Positions 54,334 through 63,733 are shown, numbered from the stretch's first letter. The stretch is 64,000 nucleotides of DNA from UBA1479 sp963972065 (GCA_963972065.1 CAXAVJ010000002.1:1-64000), one strand, 5' to 3'. Translations and numbers: made by a program. Notes: generated from the sequence alone by a model not told the origin.

Positions 54334-55410
54334 ATGTTTTACAGAGAAGCCGGCCAGTTCAAGACCACCTACCAGGACGACCAGGCCGTTTTCCCGGTGC
54401 TCCAGGACAAGGCCGCCGTGTTCCTGCTGATCCTCGTCGCCTATGCGGTGCCGTTCGTCGCCGATGAATACTGGCTGCAGGCGATCTTCATCCAGTTCCT
54501 GGTATTCGCCCTGATGGCGATCGGCCTGAACATCCTGATGGGCTACGCCGGGCAGGTCTCGCTCGGCACCGGGGCCTTCGCCGCCGTCGGCGCCTATGCC
54601 TGCTACAAGCTGACGACCAACATCGAAGGCATGAACATCATCGTCGCCATCCTGCTGTCGGGCGGCTGCGCCGCCGCCGTCGGCGTGGTGTTCGGCCTGC
54701 CCAGTCTACGCATCAAGGGCTTTTATCTGGCCGTCGCGACCCTGGCCGCCCAGTTCTTCATCCTGTGGCTGTTCAACAAGGTCGGCTGGTTCTACAACGA
54801 CAACCCGTCGGGCACGATCACGGCACCGCCGCGCGAACTTTTCGGGGTGCTGATCACCGGCCCCTCGGCCTCGCCCGAGGCCCGCTATATCGTCTGCCTG
54901 ACCTTCCTGATCGTCTTCGCCTGGTTCGCGAAAAATTTGGTGCGCGGACGCATCGGGCGTAACTGGATGGCGATCCGCGATATGGACATCGCCGCCGAAA
55001 TCATCGGCATCCGCCCGCTGCAGACCAAGCTTCTGGCCTTTGCGATTTCGTCGTTCTATTGCGGCGTGGCGGGAGCCTTGATGATTTTCTGCTGGCTCGG
55101 CTCGGCGGAGACGGAGGCCTTTGACCTGGTCAACGTATCGTTCCGCGTGCTGTTCATGATCATCATCGGCGGCCTGGGGTCGATCGGCGGCTCCATCATG
55201 GGGGCCGCGTTCATCATTCTGGTGCCGATCTTCCTGACCAACTTTCCGCCCATGGTCGGCCTGGATATTTCAACGGCTTTGCAGAAGCACCTGGAGGAAA
55301 TCATCTTCGGCGTGATGATCGTGTTTTTCCTGATCGTCGAACCGGAAGGCTTCGCGCGGCTGTGGCAAATTTTGCGCGAGAAGCTCAGGAAATGGCCGTT
55401 CCCGTACTGA
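54334..55410 (+). CDS. HAAT-family ABC transporter permease, LivM-like
   Basis: A 358-residue inner-membrane permease. LNILMGYAGQVSLGTGAFAAVGAYA is split across the second membrane region and is the LivM hallmark. The coupling loop is NWMAIRDMDIAAEIIGI. It ends with a basic tail. AGGAAGG precedes the ATG. Order and spacing show cotranscription with the genes on both sides. Confidence 0.92.
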   Translation: MFYREAGQFKTTYQDDQAVFPVLQDKAAVFLLILVAYAVPFVADEYWLQAIFIQFLVFALMAIGLNILMGYAGQVSLGTGAFAAVGAYACYKLTTNIEGMNIIVAILLSGGCAAAVGVVFGLPSLRIKGFYLAVATLAAQFFILWLFNKVGWFYNDNPSGTITAPPRELFGVLITGPSASPEARYIVCLTFLIVFAWFAKNLVRGRIGRNWMAIRDMDIAAEIIGIRPLQTKLLAFAISSFYCGVAGALMIFCWLGSAETEAFDLVNVSFRVLFMIIIGGLGSIGGSIMGAAFIILVPIFLTNFPPMVGLDISTALQKHLEEIIFGVMIVFFLIVEPEGFARLWQILREKLRKWPFPY

Positions 55411-55593
55411 CGGGACGGCTCGAAGGTTTTTTGAAGTGACGCGGCGCGACTGCCGCCAAGACCAATAACAAGTGACGTTGGAAACCGGATTGTGCGCGCT
55501 GGGCCGCCTGGCACCGCCGCGCACAGCCCGAAGGACAATCAAAAGGACCAAGCCCTACAAAAACCGGGGCGTCCGCAACTGGGAGACACAACC

Positions 55594-56913
55594 ATGAAGT
55601 TCCGTAAACTGGTATTGGCCACGGCTGCAACCGTGGTTGGCCTCGGCACCTTCGCCGCGGCCGAAATCGCCAAGGCCGACGAGCAGTTCTTTCCCATGCT
55701 CGTCTACCGCACCGGCGCCTATGCACCGTCCGGCATTCCCGTCGCCAACGGGTTCCGCGACTACTACACCCTGCTTAACAAGCGCGACGGCGGCATCAAC
55801 GGCGTCACCGTGACCTTCGAAGAATGCGAAACCCAGTACAAGACCAACCTGGGCGTCGAATGCTACGAGAAGCTGAAAGGCAACGGCCCGACGGGGGCCT
55901 CGCTGTTCAATCCCTATTCGACGGGCATCACTTATCAGCTGATCCCGAAGGCCAGCGTCGACAAGATTCCGATCCTGTCCATGGGTTACGGGCGCACCTC
56001 GGCCGCCGACGGACGGGTGTTTGAATGGGTCTTCAACCCGCCCGCCACCTATTGGTCGCAGGCGTCGGCGGTCATCAAGTACTTCTCCCGCCGGGCCGGG
56101 GGATACGACAAGCTGGCCGGCAAGAAAATCGTCCACCTGCACCACAATTCCGCCTACGGCAAGGAAGCCAACCCGACGCTTGAGGTTCTGGCCAAACGCT
56201 ACGGCTTCAAACTGACCCTGGTTCCGGTCGACCATCCCGGCCAGGAACAGGCCTCGCAATGGCGGCAAATCCGCCGCATCAAGCCGGACTTCATCTTCAT
56301 GTCCGGCTGGGGTGTCATGAACCAGGTCGCCATCAAGGAAGCCGGCAACATCCGCTATCCCATGGATCAGTTCGTCGGCAACTGGTGGTCCGGTTCGGAC
56401 GCCGACGTGGTGCCCGCCGGCGACGGCGCCAAGGGGTATCTCTCGACCACCTTCCATGGCGCGGGGTCTGACTTCGGCGTTCATGCCGACATCATCAAGC
56501 ATATCTACGGCGGTGATGCGGCGGCGGCCAAGGAGAACAAGGTCGGCGAGGTTCTGTACAACCGCGGCGTCGTCAACGCCATGTTCGCCACCGAAGCCGT
56601 GCGCACGGCCCAGGCCAAGTTCGGCAACAAATCCCTGACCGGCGAACAGGTCCGCTGGGGCCTGGAAAACCTGAACATCACCCAGGAAACCCTGGATAAG
56701 CTCGGCTTCAAGGGGATGGTCAGCCCGCTCAAGATCACCTGCGAAGACCATGAGACCATGGGGCCGGTGATCATCCAGAAATGGGACGGCGCCAAATGGT
56801 CCTATGCCAGCGAATGGCTGACGCCGATGCGCGACATCGTCCGCCCCCTCGTGGAGGCCGATGCCGCGGCCTACGCGAAGGAAAACAACATCACCCCCAG
56901 GACCTGCAAGTAG
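55594..56913 (+). CDS. HAAT-family ABC transporter substrate-binding protein
   Basis: A 439-residue periplasmic type-I binding protein, larger than LivJ/LivK. The signal peptide covers about residues 1-29 (ending EIAKA-DEQ). The mature protein begins FFPMLVYRTGAYAPSG and contains TFEECETQYKTNLGVECYEKLK. Proteins of this subgroup bind amides, branched amino acids or aromatic acids. With CoA ligases in the same operon, an aromatic or fatty acid is favoured by inference. GGGAGA precedes the ATG. Confidence 0.9.
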   Translation: MKFRKLVLATAATVVGLGTFAAAEIAKADEQFFPMLVYRTGAYAPSGIPVANGFRDYYTLLNKRDGGINGVTVTFEECETQYKTNLGVECYEKLKGNGPTGASLFNPYSTGITYQLIPKASVDKIPILSMGYGRTSAADGRVFEWVFNPPATYWSQASAVIKYFSRRAGGYDKLAGKKIVHLHHNSAYGKEANPTLEVLAKRYGFKLTLVPVDHPGQEQASQWRQIRRIKPDFIFMSGWGVMNQVAIKEAGNIRYPMDQFVGNWWSGSDADVVPAGDGAKGYLSTTFHGAGSDFGVHADIIKHIYGGDAAAAKENKVGEVLYNRGVVNAMFATEAVRTAQAKFGNKSLTGEQVRWGLENLNITQETLDKLGFKGMVSPLKITCEDHETMGPVIIQKWDGAKWSYASEWLTPMRDIVRPLVEADAAAYAKENNITPRTCK

Positions 56914-56962
56914 GCGGTTCCGACGGGTCCCCGGCCACGATACGAAACGAAAGGCGAGGTTC

Positions 56963-57802
56963 ATGGCACAGGCTGTTGAACGCAAGACCGAGGCGGCCGC
57001 CCAGACGTCACCGCTCGTGGTCAACAACATCGAGGTCATCTACGACCATGTGATCCTGGTGTTGAAGGGGGTATCGCTTGAGGTTCCCGAGGGGGGCATC
57101 GTCGCCCTCCTCGGGGCCAACGGCGCCGGCAAGACGACGACGCTGAAGGCCATTTCCAACCTTCTGGGGGCCGAACGCGGCGAAGTCACCAAGGGCGAGA
57201 TATTGTTCCGGGGCGAACGCGTCGACAGCCTGACGCCCAACGAACTGGTCAAGCGCGGCGTCATCCAGGTCATGGAAGGCCGCCATTGCTTCGAACATCT
57301 GACCGTCGAAGACAACCTGATGACCGGCTCCTACACCCGCCGGGACGGCGCCGCCGCCGTCGCCGAAAGCCTGGAGAAGGTCTACCACTATTTCCCGCGC
57401 CTGAAGGAACGCCGCACCTCGCAGGCGGGCTATACCTCGGGCGGCGAACAGCAGATGACCGCCATCGGCCGGGCGCTGATGGCCAATCCCAACACCATCC
57501 TGCTGGACGAGCCCTCCATGGGCCTGGCCCCGCAGCTGGTCGAGGAGATTTTCGAGATCGTGAAGGCGCTCAACGAAAAGGAGGGCGTGTCGATCCTGCT
57601 GGCCGAACAGAACACCATGATCGCGCTGAAATACGCCGATTACGGCTACATCCTGGAAAACGGCCGCGTGGTCATGGACGGCGACGCGGCGGGCCTGCGG
57701 GAAAACCCGGACGTGAAGGAATTCTATCTCGGCCTGGCCGGGGAAGGCCGCAAAAGCTTCCGCGACGTCAAGCACTACCGCCGCCGCAAGCGCTGGCTCT
57801 GA
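56963..57802 (+). CDS. HAAT-family ABC transporter ATP-binding protein, LivF-like
   Basis: A 279-residue ATPase. Walker A is GANGAGKTT, the signature is SGGEQQMTAIGRAL, and Walker B is ILLDEPSMGL followed by LLAEQNTMIAL. An unusually long C-terminus ends in a basic stretch (KHYRRRKRW). It is the second ATPase of the importer. The start at 56963 fits the family N-terminus; the upstream frame overlaps the binding-protein gene. Confidence 0.92.
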   Translation: MAQAVERKTEAAAQTSPLVVNNIEVIYDHVILVLKGVSLEVPEGGIVALLGANGAGKTTTLKAISNLLGAERGEVTKGEILFRGERVDSLTPNELVKRGVIQVMEGRHCFEHLTVEDNLMTGSYTRRDGAAAVAESLEKVYHYFPRLKERRTSQAGYTSGGEQQMTAIGRALMANPNTILLDEPSMGLAPQLVEEIFEIVKALNEKEGVSILLAEQNTMIALKYADYGYILENGRVVMDGDAAGLRENPDVKEFYLGLAGEGRKSFRDVKHYRRRKRWL

Positions 57803-57873
57803 CGCAAATCCCGCGCAACCCGGCACGGATTGTGCCGACGCATTTGCGTGAACCCCATAACGAGAGGCGCACC

Positions 57874-59124
57874 ATGCCCGACAATCCCCATTACGATGAC
57901 CAGGAAACCCGGGCGGCCGAGGCCCGCGAGGCGACCCTGTTCGAGGCGTTGCGGGCGCGCCTGGCCCAGGCCAAGGCGAAGGCCCCCTATTACCGCGAAG
58001 TCCTGTCCGACATCGACCCCGCCGGGATCACCGACCGCGCGGCGCTGGCCAGGCTGCCCGTGACCCGCAAGTCGGAACTGGTCGACCGGCAGGCGCCGGG
58101 CCATACCCTGGGCGGCCTGACGACCGTGCCCGACGGGCGGCTGCGCCATATCTATCAAAGCCCCGGGCCGACCTACGACGCCGACGGCCAGGGGGCGGAC
58201 TGGTGGCGCATGGCGCGCGGGCTGTATGCCGCCGGGATGCGCGCGGGCGACGTCCTGCACAACACCTTTTCCTATCACCTGACGCCGGCCGGGCTGATGG
58301 TCGACAGCGGCGCCCAGGCGATTGGCTGCGCCGTGGTGCCCGCCGGCGTCGGCAATACGGAACTACAGGTCCGCGCCATCGAACACATTCGCCCCACGGC
58401 CTATTGCGGCACGCCGTCGTTCCTCAAGGTGCTGCTCGACAAGGCCGCCGAAACGGGGGCGGACGTGTCGTCGCTCGCCAAGGCCGCCGTCGGCGGGGAG
58501 CCTTTCCTGCCCGATCAACGCGCCGCCTGCGACGCCGCCGGGATCGACGCCTATAACATCTATGCCTCCGCCGACGTCGGCCTGATCGCCTATGAATCGA
58601 CCGCCCGCGAAGGCCTGATCCTGGAAGAAGGCCTGATCCTGGAAATCGTCACCCCCGGCACGGGCGAGCCTGTCGAACCCGGCCAGGTCGGCGAGGTTCT
58701 CCTGACCACGCCGTTCAATGCCGACTATCCGCTGATCCGTTTCGCCACCGGCGACATGTCGGCGGTGATGGCCGGGGCCAGCCCCTGCGGGCGCACCAAC
58801 ACCCGCATCAAGGGCTGGATGGGCCGCGCCGACCAGGCCGCCAAGGTCAAGGGCATGTTCGTCCACCCGCGCCAGATCGCCGACATCGTCAAGCGCCACC
58901 CGGAAATCCAGCGTGCCCGCATGGTGGTGACGCGCGAGGGCGATGCCGACCGGATGACCCTGATGTGCGAGACCGCCCCGCCCGCCCCGGACGCCCTCGC
59001 CGCCGCCCTCGCCGAAACCATCCAGGCGACCTGCAAGCTCAAGGGCGGGGTCGCGTTCGTTGCCCCCGGCAGCCTGCCCAACGACGGCAAGGTGATCGAT
59101 GATCGGCGGGGGGCGGGGGGTTGA
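57874..59124 (+). CDS. Phenylacetate-CoA ligase family protein (PaaK-like)
   Basis: A 416-residue adenylate-forming enzyme of the PaaK group. It starts with the typical ALRARLAQAKAKAPYYREVL helix and contains FSYHLTPAGLMVDSGAQAIG, YCGTPSFLKVLL and a C-terminal GRADQAAKVKGMFVHP hinge. It is shorter than classical PaaK and lacks a clear SSGTTG phosphate loop at the usual place (SPGPTYDADGQ instead), so activity may differ. It closes the import/activation operon. GAGAGG precedes the ATG. Confidence 0.85.
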   Translation: MPDNPHYDDQETRAAEAREATLFEALRARLAQAKAKAPYYREVLSDIDPAGITDRAALARLPVTRKSELVDRQAPGHTLGGLTTVPDGRLRHIYQSPGPTYDADGQGADWWRMARGLYAAGMRAGDVLHNTFSYHLTPAGLMVDSGAQAIGCAVVPAGVGNTELQVRAIEHIRPTAYCGTPSFLKVLLDKAAETGADVSSLAKAAVGGEPFLPDQRAACDAAGIDAYNIYASADVGLIAYESTAREGLILEEGLILEIVTPGTGEPVEPGQVGEVLLTTPFNADYPLIRFATGDMSAVMAGASPCGRTNTRIKGWMGRADQAAKVKGMFVHPRQIADIVKRHPEIQRARMVVTREGDADRMTLMCETAPPAPDALAAALAETIQATCKLKGGVAFVAPGSLPNDGKVIDDRRGAGG

Positions 59125-59246
59125 ATTTCGCAGCTATCTGAGTACATCGTTTCATATTAAAGAAACCCGTATTACGCGTGGCCTTGTGATCTTGTCGCGT
59201 GTAAGCTTCTTAATATTCAATCTTAAGAATATAGGGGGATTCTTTC

Positions 59247-60659
59247 ATGGAATTACCGGAATCGCTAACCTCTGGCGAGGTCGCCCGCTTGTTCCCAGTA
59301 ATTTCAGAAACTGGAAAAGAGCAACGAGCGTCTTCGATCCTACTCTCTGTCCTTTCTGCCGTTCCTCCATTGGCAAACACGGTGCTTTCCCCTTTGGGAC
59401 AAAAGATTGGCACCAGGACTAGCGTCGATACATTCACCGAGATTGTCTTTAAGAGCGACCCCAGTTCCCCTCGGCGGGACCGACCGGATGGTCTCATTGT
59501 TGTCAGCACAGGACACAGAAAGTGGTCATGTTTAGTAGAGGCGAAGATCGGTAAAAATGATCTTCAACCTGAGCAAATTGAACGTTATTTAAAAATTGCT
59601 AGAGAGAATGGAATTGACGCTGTTCTAACAATTTCCAACGAGTTCGCTGCGCTTCCCACACACCATCCACTAGCGGTCCAAAAGTCCCTCTTAAGAAAAG
59701 TTGGATTATTCCACATCTCTTGGAGCGGCGTTCTTACTGACGCCCTTCTCTTGCACGAACAGGCCGCGATTAAGGATCCAGAACAAGCGTTTCTGTTGAG
59801 AGAATTTATCAGATTTTTCTCTCACGATTCCGCTGGTGTGACTGGGTTTACGAGCATGCCCAAAGAATGGTCCACCGCGGTCGCCCAGGTTCAAGCAGGT
59901 GGCAAGATTATCCGACCGGATGCGGCAGAAATCGTCAAAGCATGGCATCAACAAATCCGTGACCTATCACTGATTATGTCCCGAATAATATCATGCAAAG
60001 TTGGGGTGCGGCTCCCAAGGTCGCATGTTTCTGATCCGGACAAACGCATGTCCGATGAAGTTCACGAACTGTGCGGCAGGGGAATTCTCTCGGCCGATTT
60101 AGAGATACCCAACACTGCATCACCATTAATGATTTCAGCAGATGTAAACACTCGCTCTATTCGCATCTCCATGTCAGTTGACGCTCCGCGCGACAAAGCC
60201 AGAAACTCCTCGCGAATAAATTGGTTACTAAGACAGCTTCGTGAAGTTGAGATCCCTGACGTCTATATTTCAGCTGTCTGGGCTTCGAGGGCAGCAAATA
60301 CAGTTCTTTCGTTAAGCGAAGTCAGGAAAGATCAAAAGAAGATCGAAAACGGCGCATCAAACTCCGACATTCGCGCCTTCGAAATTACTCTCACAAGCAA
60401 CAGCGCTCGGCGATTCACAGGAACACGCACGTTCATCGAAGAATTAGAGTTTTTAGCGCCCCAGTTTTACGAAAAGATCGGACAGCATCTTGAGTCCTGG
60501 CAACCGTCCCCTCCCAAACCAAAACACTCGATAAGCGAAGATGAATCAAGCCGTCCGCCGCTTCCTGTAGCAGAACAAAAACCAGAGCAACCATCTGCCG
60601 GGAATGCACATTCTGATTTGCTAGAGATTCCTGCATTCTTAAGCCGCGCTTTTCTCTAA
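59247..60659 (+). CDS. Orphan protein with PD-(D/E)XK-like N-terminal motif, AT-richer
   Basis: I do not recognise this 470-residue protein by name. Residues about 75-105 read DRPDGLIVVSTG, then WSCLVEAKIGKNDLQ. An Asp followed about 20 residues later by E-A-K, then a helix with Q-x-x-Q/R, is the pattern of PD-(D/E)XK nucleases. The middle and C-terminal parts are unassigned, and the last 60 residues are Pro/Ser/Glu-rich. Base composition is clearly AT-richer than neighbours, a sign of transfer. It stands alone between an operon end and a convergent gene. A solo defence or repair nuclease is one possibility. AGGGGGA precedes the ATG. Confidence 0.65.
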   Translation: MELPESLTSGEVARLFPVISETGKEQRASSILLSVLSAVPPLANTVLSPLGQKIGTRTSVDTFTEIVFKSDPSSPRRDRPDGLIVVSTGHRKWSCLVEAKIGKNDLQPEQIERYLKIARENGIDAVLTISNEFAALPTHHPLAVQKSLLRKVGLFHISWSGVLTDALLLHEQAAIKDPEQAFLLREFIRFFSHDSAGVTGFTSMPKEWSTAVAQVQAGGKIIRPDAAEIVKAWHQQIRDLSLIMSRIISCKVGVRLPRSHVSDPDKRMSDEVHELCGRGILSADLEIPNTASPLMISADVNTRSIRISMSVDAPRDKARNSSRINWLLRQLREVEIPDVYISAVWASRAANTVLSLSEVRKDQKKIENGASNSDIRAFEITLTSNSARRFTGTRTFIEELEFLAPQFYEKIGQHLESWQPSPPKPKHSISEDESSRPPLPVAEQKPEQPSAGNAHSDLLEIPAFLSRAFL

Positions 60660-60660
60660 T

Positions 60661-61332
60661 TCAGCGCAGAGCGAATTCCTCCGCCAGCCGCAGCCAGTCC
60701 TGGGGCGTGACCAGGGCGACGAATGCGAAGCCCAGGTCCGATCCGGGGTCGGGGCGGACCACCACGGCCCCGGCCTCGTCCGTGTACTGGCCGGTCGCCG
60801 CGCGCATCAGGTTGCCGTGGCCGACCATCACCCGGTTGGTGGCGGGCGCCGGCGGGCGGGCCAGCAGGGTGCGGGCATTTTTCACCGCCGCGTCATGGCC
60901 GCCGACGAAGTCCTGGGCCCGCAGGTTCATGATCTCCGTCGTGGTGCGCACGTCGCCCAGGCCCATCAGGCGGGCGGTTTCCGCCGCGCGGCAGTATTCC
61001 GAGGACAGCACCCCGCCCACGGGAATGGCGAGGGTGCGGATGGCCAGGCCGATCAGCTGCGCCGTCATCCGCCCCGCGTCCGACAACTGGCGCATCTTGG
61101 CCCCGTCGCAGCTTTGCCAGTCGCCGGCCTGTTGCACCTGATCGTTCTGGGTCCAGTCCGTGGCCGAATGGCGGAAATAGAGGACATGGCCGCCCGCCCG
61201 CAAGGCCGCGACCAAGGCCGCGTCATCGCGTTCCGCCGACAGCGCCGGGCGCGCGAACAGGGGCGCCAGGAACAGCAGCAACAGCAGGACCGGGGCGGCG
61301 CGAAGCCCCCCAAACGGGCGCGAATTTGCCAT
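60661..61332 (-). CDS. Histidine phosphatase family protein (exported)
   Basis: A 223-residue phosphatase-fold protein with an N-terminal signal peptide (LLLLLFLAPLFARPALS). The catalytic block is HVLYFRHSATDW, where RHS replaces the usual RHG. The second His is in VMVGHGNLMRAATG and an Arg is in SSEYCRAAETARLMGL. It is probably periplasmic, with unknown substrate. The start at 61332 gives the signal peptide. The frame's extension to 61512 would run antisense through the small-RNA locus and is rejected. Confidence 0.85.
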   Translation of the reverse strand: MANSRPFGGLRAAPVLLLLLFLAPLFARPALSAERDDAALVAALRAGGHVLYFRHSATDWTQNDQVQQAGDWQSCDGAKMRQLSDAGRMTAQLIGLAIRTLAIPVGGVLSSEYCRAAETARLMGLGDVRTTTEIMNLRAQDFVGGHDAAVKNARTLLARPPAPATNRVMVGHGNLMRAATGQYTDEAGAVVVRPDPGSDLGFAFVALVTPQDWLRLAEEFALR

Positions 61333-61450
61333 GGAGATCAGGATATCGCCAAGGCGCCCCCCGGAAAAGCCCGGAATCTCAAGCGTTTGGCGGGCACAAG
61401 AAAAGATCACATTGGGGACATAATCTCGCCCCATTCCGGGGGCTAAATAG

Positions 61451-61558
61451 GAACCATAGACCTCCTCGTCTATTAACCAGAGACCCCCCTCTCTGGTCCC
61501 CTTAATCGGCACCAGCCGAACTTAAAGCCGGGCTCTCCCCAAGAGCCCGGCTTTTTTT
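61451..61558 (+). ncRNA. Probable small RNA with C-rich loops and intrinsic terminator
   Basis: Four consecutive hairpins fill the gap between two divergent genes. They are ATAGAC-CTCCTC-GTCTAT (61456-61473), an 8-bp stem around CCAGAGA with a six-C loop (61476-61497), TCGGC-ACCA-GCCGA (61506-61519), and a 13-bp terminator stem (61524-61554) followed by seven T. CTCCTC in a loop can pair with Shine-Dalgarno sequences, a feature of several alphaproteobacterial trans-acting sRNAs. No promoter was pinned down and no open frame is present. The 5' end is approximate. An alternative is a leader of ccmA with a premature terminator. Confidence 0.65.
61524..61558 (+). terminator. Strong Rho-independent terminator of the small RNA
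   Basis: A 13-bp perfect stem (AAAGCCGGGCTCT / AGAGCCCGGCTTT) with a 5-base loop and a run of seven T. It ends about 100 bases before ccmA, so ccmA should have a promoter beyond it or depend on read-through. Confidence 0.92.
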
Positions 61559-61657
61559 CGTCGCCGGCCCGGCCAGAGGCCCCTGTATTCACGCGCCTGT
61601 CCGGGGTATCTATGATCGAGAGGCACGCCCGCCCGGCAGGACAGGACCGTCATCCCC

Positions 61658-62311
61658 GTGAACCGTTTCGAAGGCATATCGCTGGACTGTCTGCGCAGTG
61701 CGCGGCCCGTGTTCCGGGGCCTGGCGTTCCAGATCGAAAGCGGCGGGGCGCTGGTGCTGACCGGGCCCAACGGATCGGGAAAATCGTCGCTGCTGCGGCT
61801 CATGGCGGGGCTGCTGCCGCCGGCCGGGGGGACCCTGTCCTGGAATGGTGCCGCCGTCGCCGACGATCCCGACGCCCACCGCCTGCGGCTGCGCTATCTC
61901 GGTCATCTCGACGCCGTGAAACCGGCCCTGACGGCGGCGGAGAATCTCGCCTTCTGGGCCGGGCTGATGGGCGGCGATCCCGATACGGCGGTGGCCCCGG
62001 CGCTGGATGCGCTCGGCATTGGGCATCTTTCCGACCTGCCGGCGCGGTTTCTTTCCGCCGGGCAGAAACGGCGGTTGAACCTGGCCCGCCTGGCGCTGGC
62101 CCCGGCCGCCATCTGGCTGCTGGACGAGCCGGCGACGGCGCTGGACGCCGAGACCACCGACCGCCTGCGCGCCCTGATCCAGCGCCACCGCGACGCCGGC
62201 GGCATGGCCGTGGTCTCGACCCATTCGGATTTGGGGCTGAAGGACGCCGACAACCTGGACCTTTCCGGTTTCGCCGCCCGCCTGTCGGTCGACGCGGACA
62301 CCGCCGCATGA
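61658..62311 (+). CDS. ccmA: Heme exporter ATP-binding protein CcmA
   Basis: A 217-residue ABC ATPase for cytochrome c maturation (system I). It powers release of holo-CcmE from CcmC. Walker A is GPNGSGKSS, the signature is LSAGQKRRLNLARLAL, and Walker B is IWLLDEPATALD. The start codon is GTG at 61658 with only a weak ribosome-binding site. Its stop overlaps the ccmB start (ATGA). Confidence 0.95.
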   Translation: MNRFEGISLDCLRSARPVFRGLAFQIESGGALVLTGPNGSGKSSLLRLMAGLLPPAGGTLSWNGAAVADDPDAHRLRLRYLGHLDAVKPALTAAENLAFWAGLMGGDPDTAVAPALDALGIGHLSDLPARFLSAGQKRRLNLARLALAPAAIWLLDEPATALDAETTDRLRALIQRHRDAGGMAVVSTHSDLGLKDADNLDLSGFAARLSVDADTAA

Positions 62312-62973
62312 CCGGCTTCCGCGCTATCCTGATGCGCGACCTGCGTCTGGCCCTGCGTCAGGGCATGGACAGCGCCATGGTCGTCATGTTCTTCGTCATC
62401 GCCGTGGTGCTGTTTCCCTTGGGCGTCGGGCCGGAGCCCAACGTGCTGGCGCGCATCGCGCCGGGGGTACTCTGGGTCGCGGCCCTGCTGTCGGTGCTGC
62501 TGTCGCTGGAACGCCTGTTCCACACGGATTTCGAGGACGGCTCGCTGGAACTTCTGGCCCTCAGCCCGCCCGCCCTGGAGGTCGTCGTGCTGGCCAAGGT
62601 GCTGGCCCATTGGCTGATCACCGGCCTGCCGCTGATCGTCGCCGCGCCCGTGCTGGCGGTGCTGCTGAACATGCCGGTCGACGGCTTCGGCCTGTTGCTG
62701 CTGGCGCTTTTGCTGGGGACACCGACGCTCAGCCTGATCGGCGCCGTGGGGGCGGCCCTGATCCTGGGCTCGCGCCGGGGCGGCGTGCTGTTGGCGCTGT
62801 TGATCCTGCCGCTGTTCATTCCCGTGCTGATCTTCGGCGTCGGCGCGGTCGAGGCCGCCATCGGCGGGTTCCCGGCCAGGGCACCCCTGCTGCTGCTGGG
62901 CGCGATCTTCGCCGGCGCGCTGGCGCTTTGTCCCTGGGGGGCCGCCGCCGGCCTGCGCCAAGCGCTGGAATAA
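62308..62973 (+). CDS. ccmB: Heme exporter protein CcmB
   Basis: A 221-residue inner-membrane subunit with six hydrophobic segments. It carries the family N-terminus (FRAILMRDLRLALRQG) and the LERLFHTDFEDGSLELLALSP loop. It forms the CcmABCD complex with the ATPase and CcmC. Translationally coupled to ccmA. Confidence 0.95.
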   Translation: MTGFRAILMRDLRLALRQGMDSAMVVMFFVIAVVLFPLGVGPEPNVLARIAPGVLWVAALLSVLLSLERLFHTDFEDGSLELLALSPPALEVVVLAKVLAHWLITGLPLIVAAPVLAVLLNMPVDGFGLLLLALLLGTPTLSLIGAVGAALILGSRRGGVLLALLILPLFIPVLIFGVGAVEAAIGGFPARAPLLLLGAIFAGALALCPWGAAAGLRQALE

Positions 62974-63001
62974 ATTTTTCGAAGAGGGTAGCTTCCCGGC
63001 C

Positions 63002-63733
63002 ATGTTCAACTATTTCGCCAATCCGCGCCGCTTTATGAAATTGGCCACGGTGCTCAGCCCCTGGCTGGCCGGGGCGACGGTCGTGCTGGCAGCGGCCGGG
63101 CTGTACCTGGGCCTGTTCGCCTCGCCCGCCGACTATCAGCAGGGCGAGACCGTGCGCATCATGTACGTGCACGTGCCGGCGGCCTGGATGGCCCTGTTCT
63201 GCTATGTGGGCTTGGCGATCTCCGCCGCCGTGGGGCTGATCTGGAAGCATCCGGTGGCCGATGTGGCGGCCCGGGCGACGGCGCCCATCGGCGCCTGCTT
63301 TACCTTCCTGGCACTTTTGACCGGCTCGCTCTGGGGCAAGCCCATGTGGGGGGCCTGGTGGGTATGGGACGCGCGCCTGACCTCGGTTCTGGTGCTGTTC
63401 TTTCTCTATCTCGGCTACATGGCGCTCAACAGCGCCTTTGACGATCCGCAGCGGGGGTCCAAGGCATCGGCGATCCTGGCCATGGTCGGCCTGGTCAACG
63501 TGCCGATCATCAAGTTCTCCGTCGACTGGTGGAACACCCTGCATCAGCCGGCCTCCATCGTGCGCATGGGCGGGCCGACCATCCATCCCGACATGCTGTG
63601 GCCCCTGTTCCTGATGATCGGGGCGTTCACGACCTATTACCTGTGGGTGCTGATGCTGCGCATGCGCCGCGAGTTGACGGAAACCCGTCTGCGCGCGCGG
63701 CGCCAGATCCAGGCCGAGGAAGCAGGGGCATGA
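63002..63733 (+). CDS. ccmC: Heme lyase/transfer protein CcmC
   Basis: A 243-residue inner-membrane protein that loads heme onto CcmE. The tryptophan-rich WWD-type signature is TGSLWGKPMWGAWWVWDARLTS. The conserved His ligands lie in YVHVPAAWMA and in the later TLHQPASI loop. Six membrane segments are visible. It follows ccmB by 28 bases with AGAGGG upstream of the ATG. Confidence 0.96.
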   Translation: MFNYFANPRRFMKLATVLSPWLAGATVVLAAAGLYLGLFASPADYQQGETVRIMYVHVPAAWMALFCYVGLAISAAVGLIWKHPVADVAARATAPIGACFTFLALLTGSLWGKPMWGAWWVWDARLTSVLVLFFLYLGYMALNSAFDDPQRGSKASAILAMVGLVNVPIIKFSVDWWNTLHQPASIVRMGGPTIHPDMLWPLFLMIGAFTTYYLWVLMLRMRRELTETRLRARRQIQAEEAGA

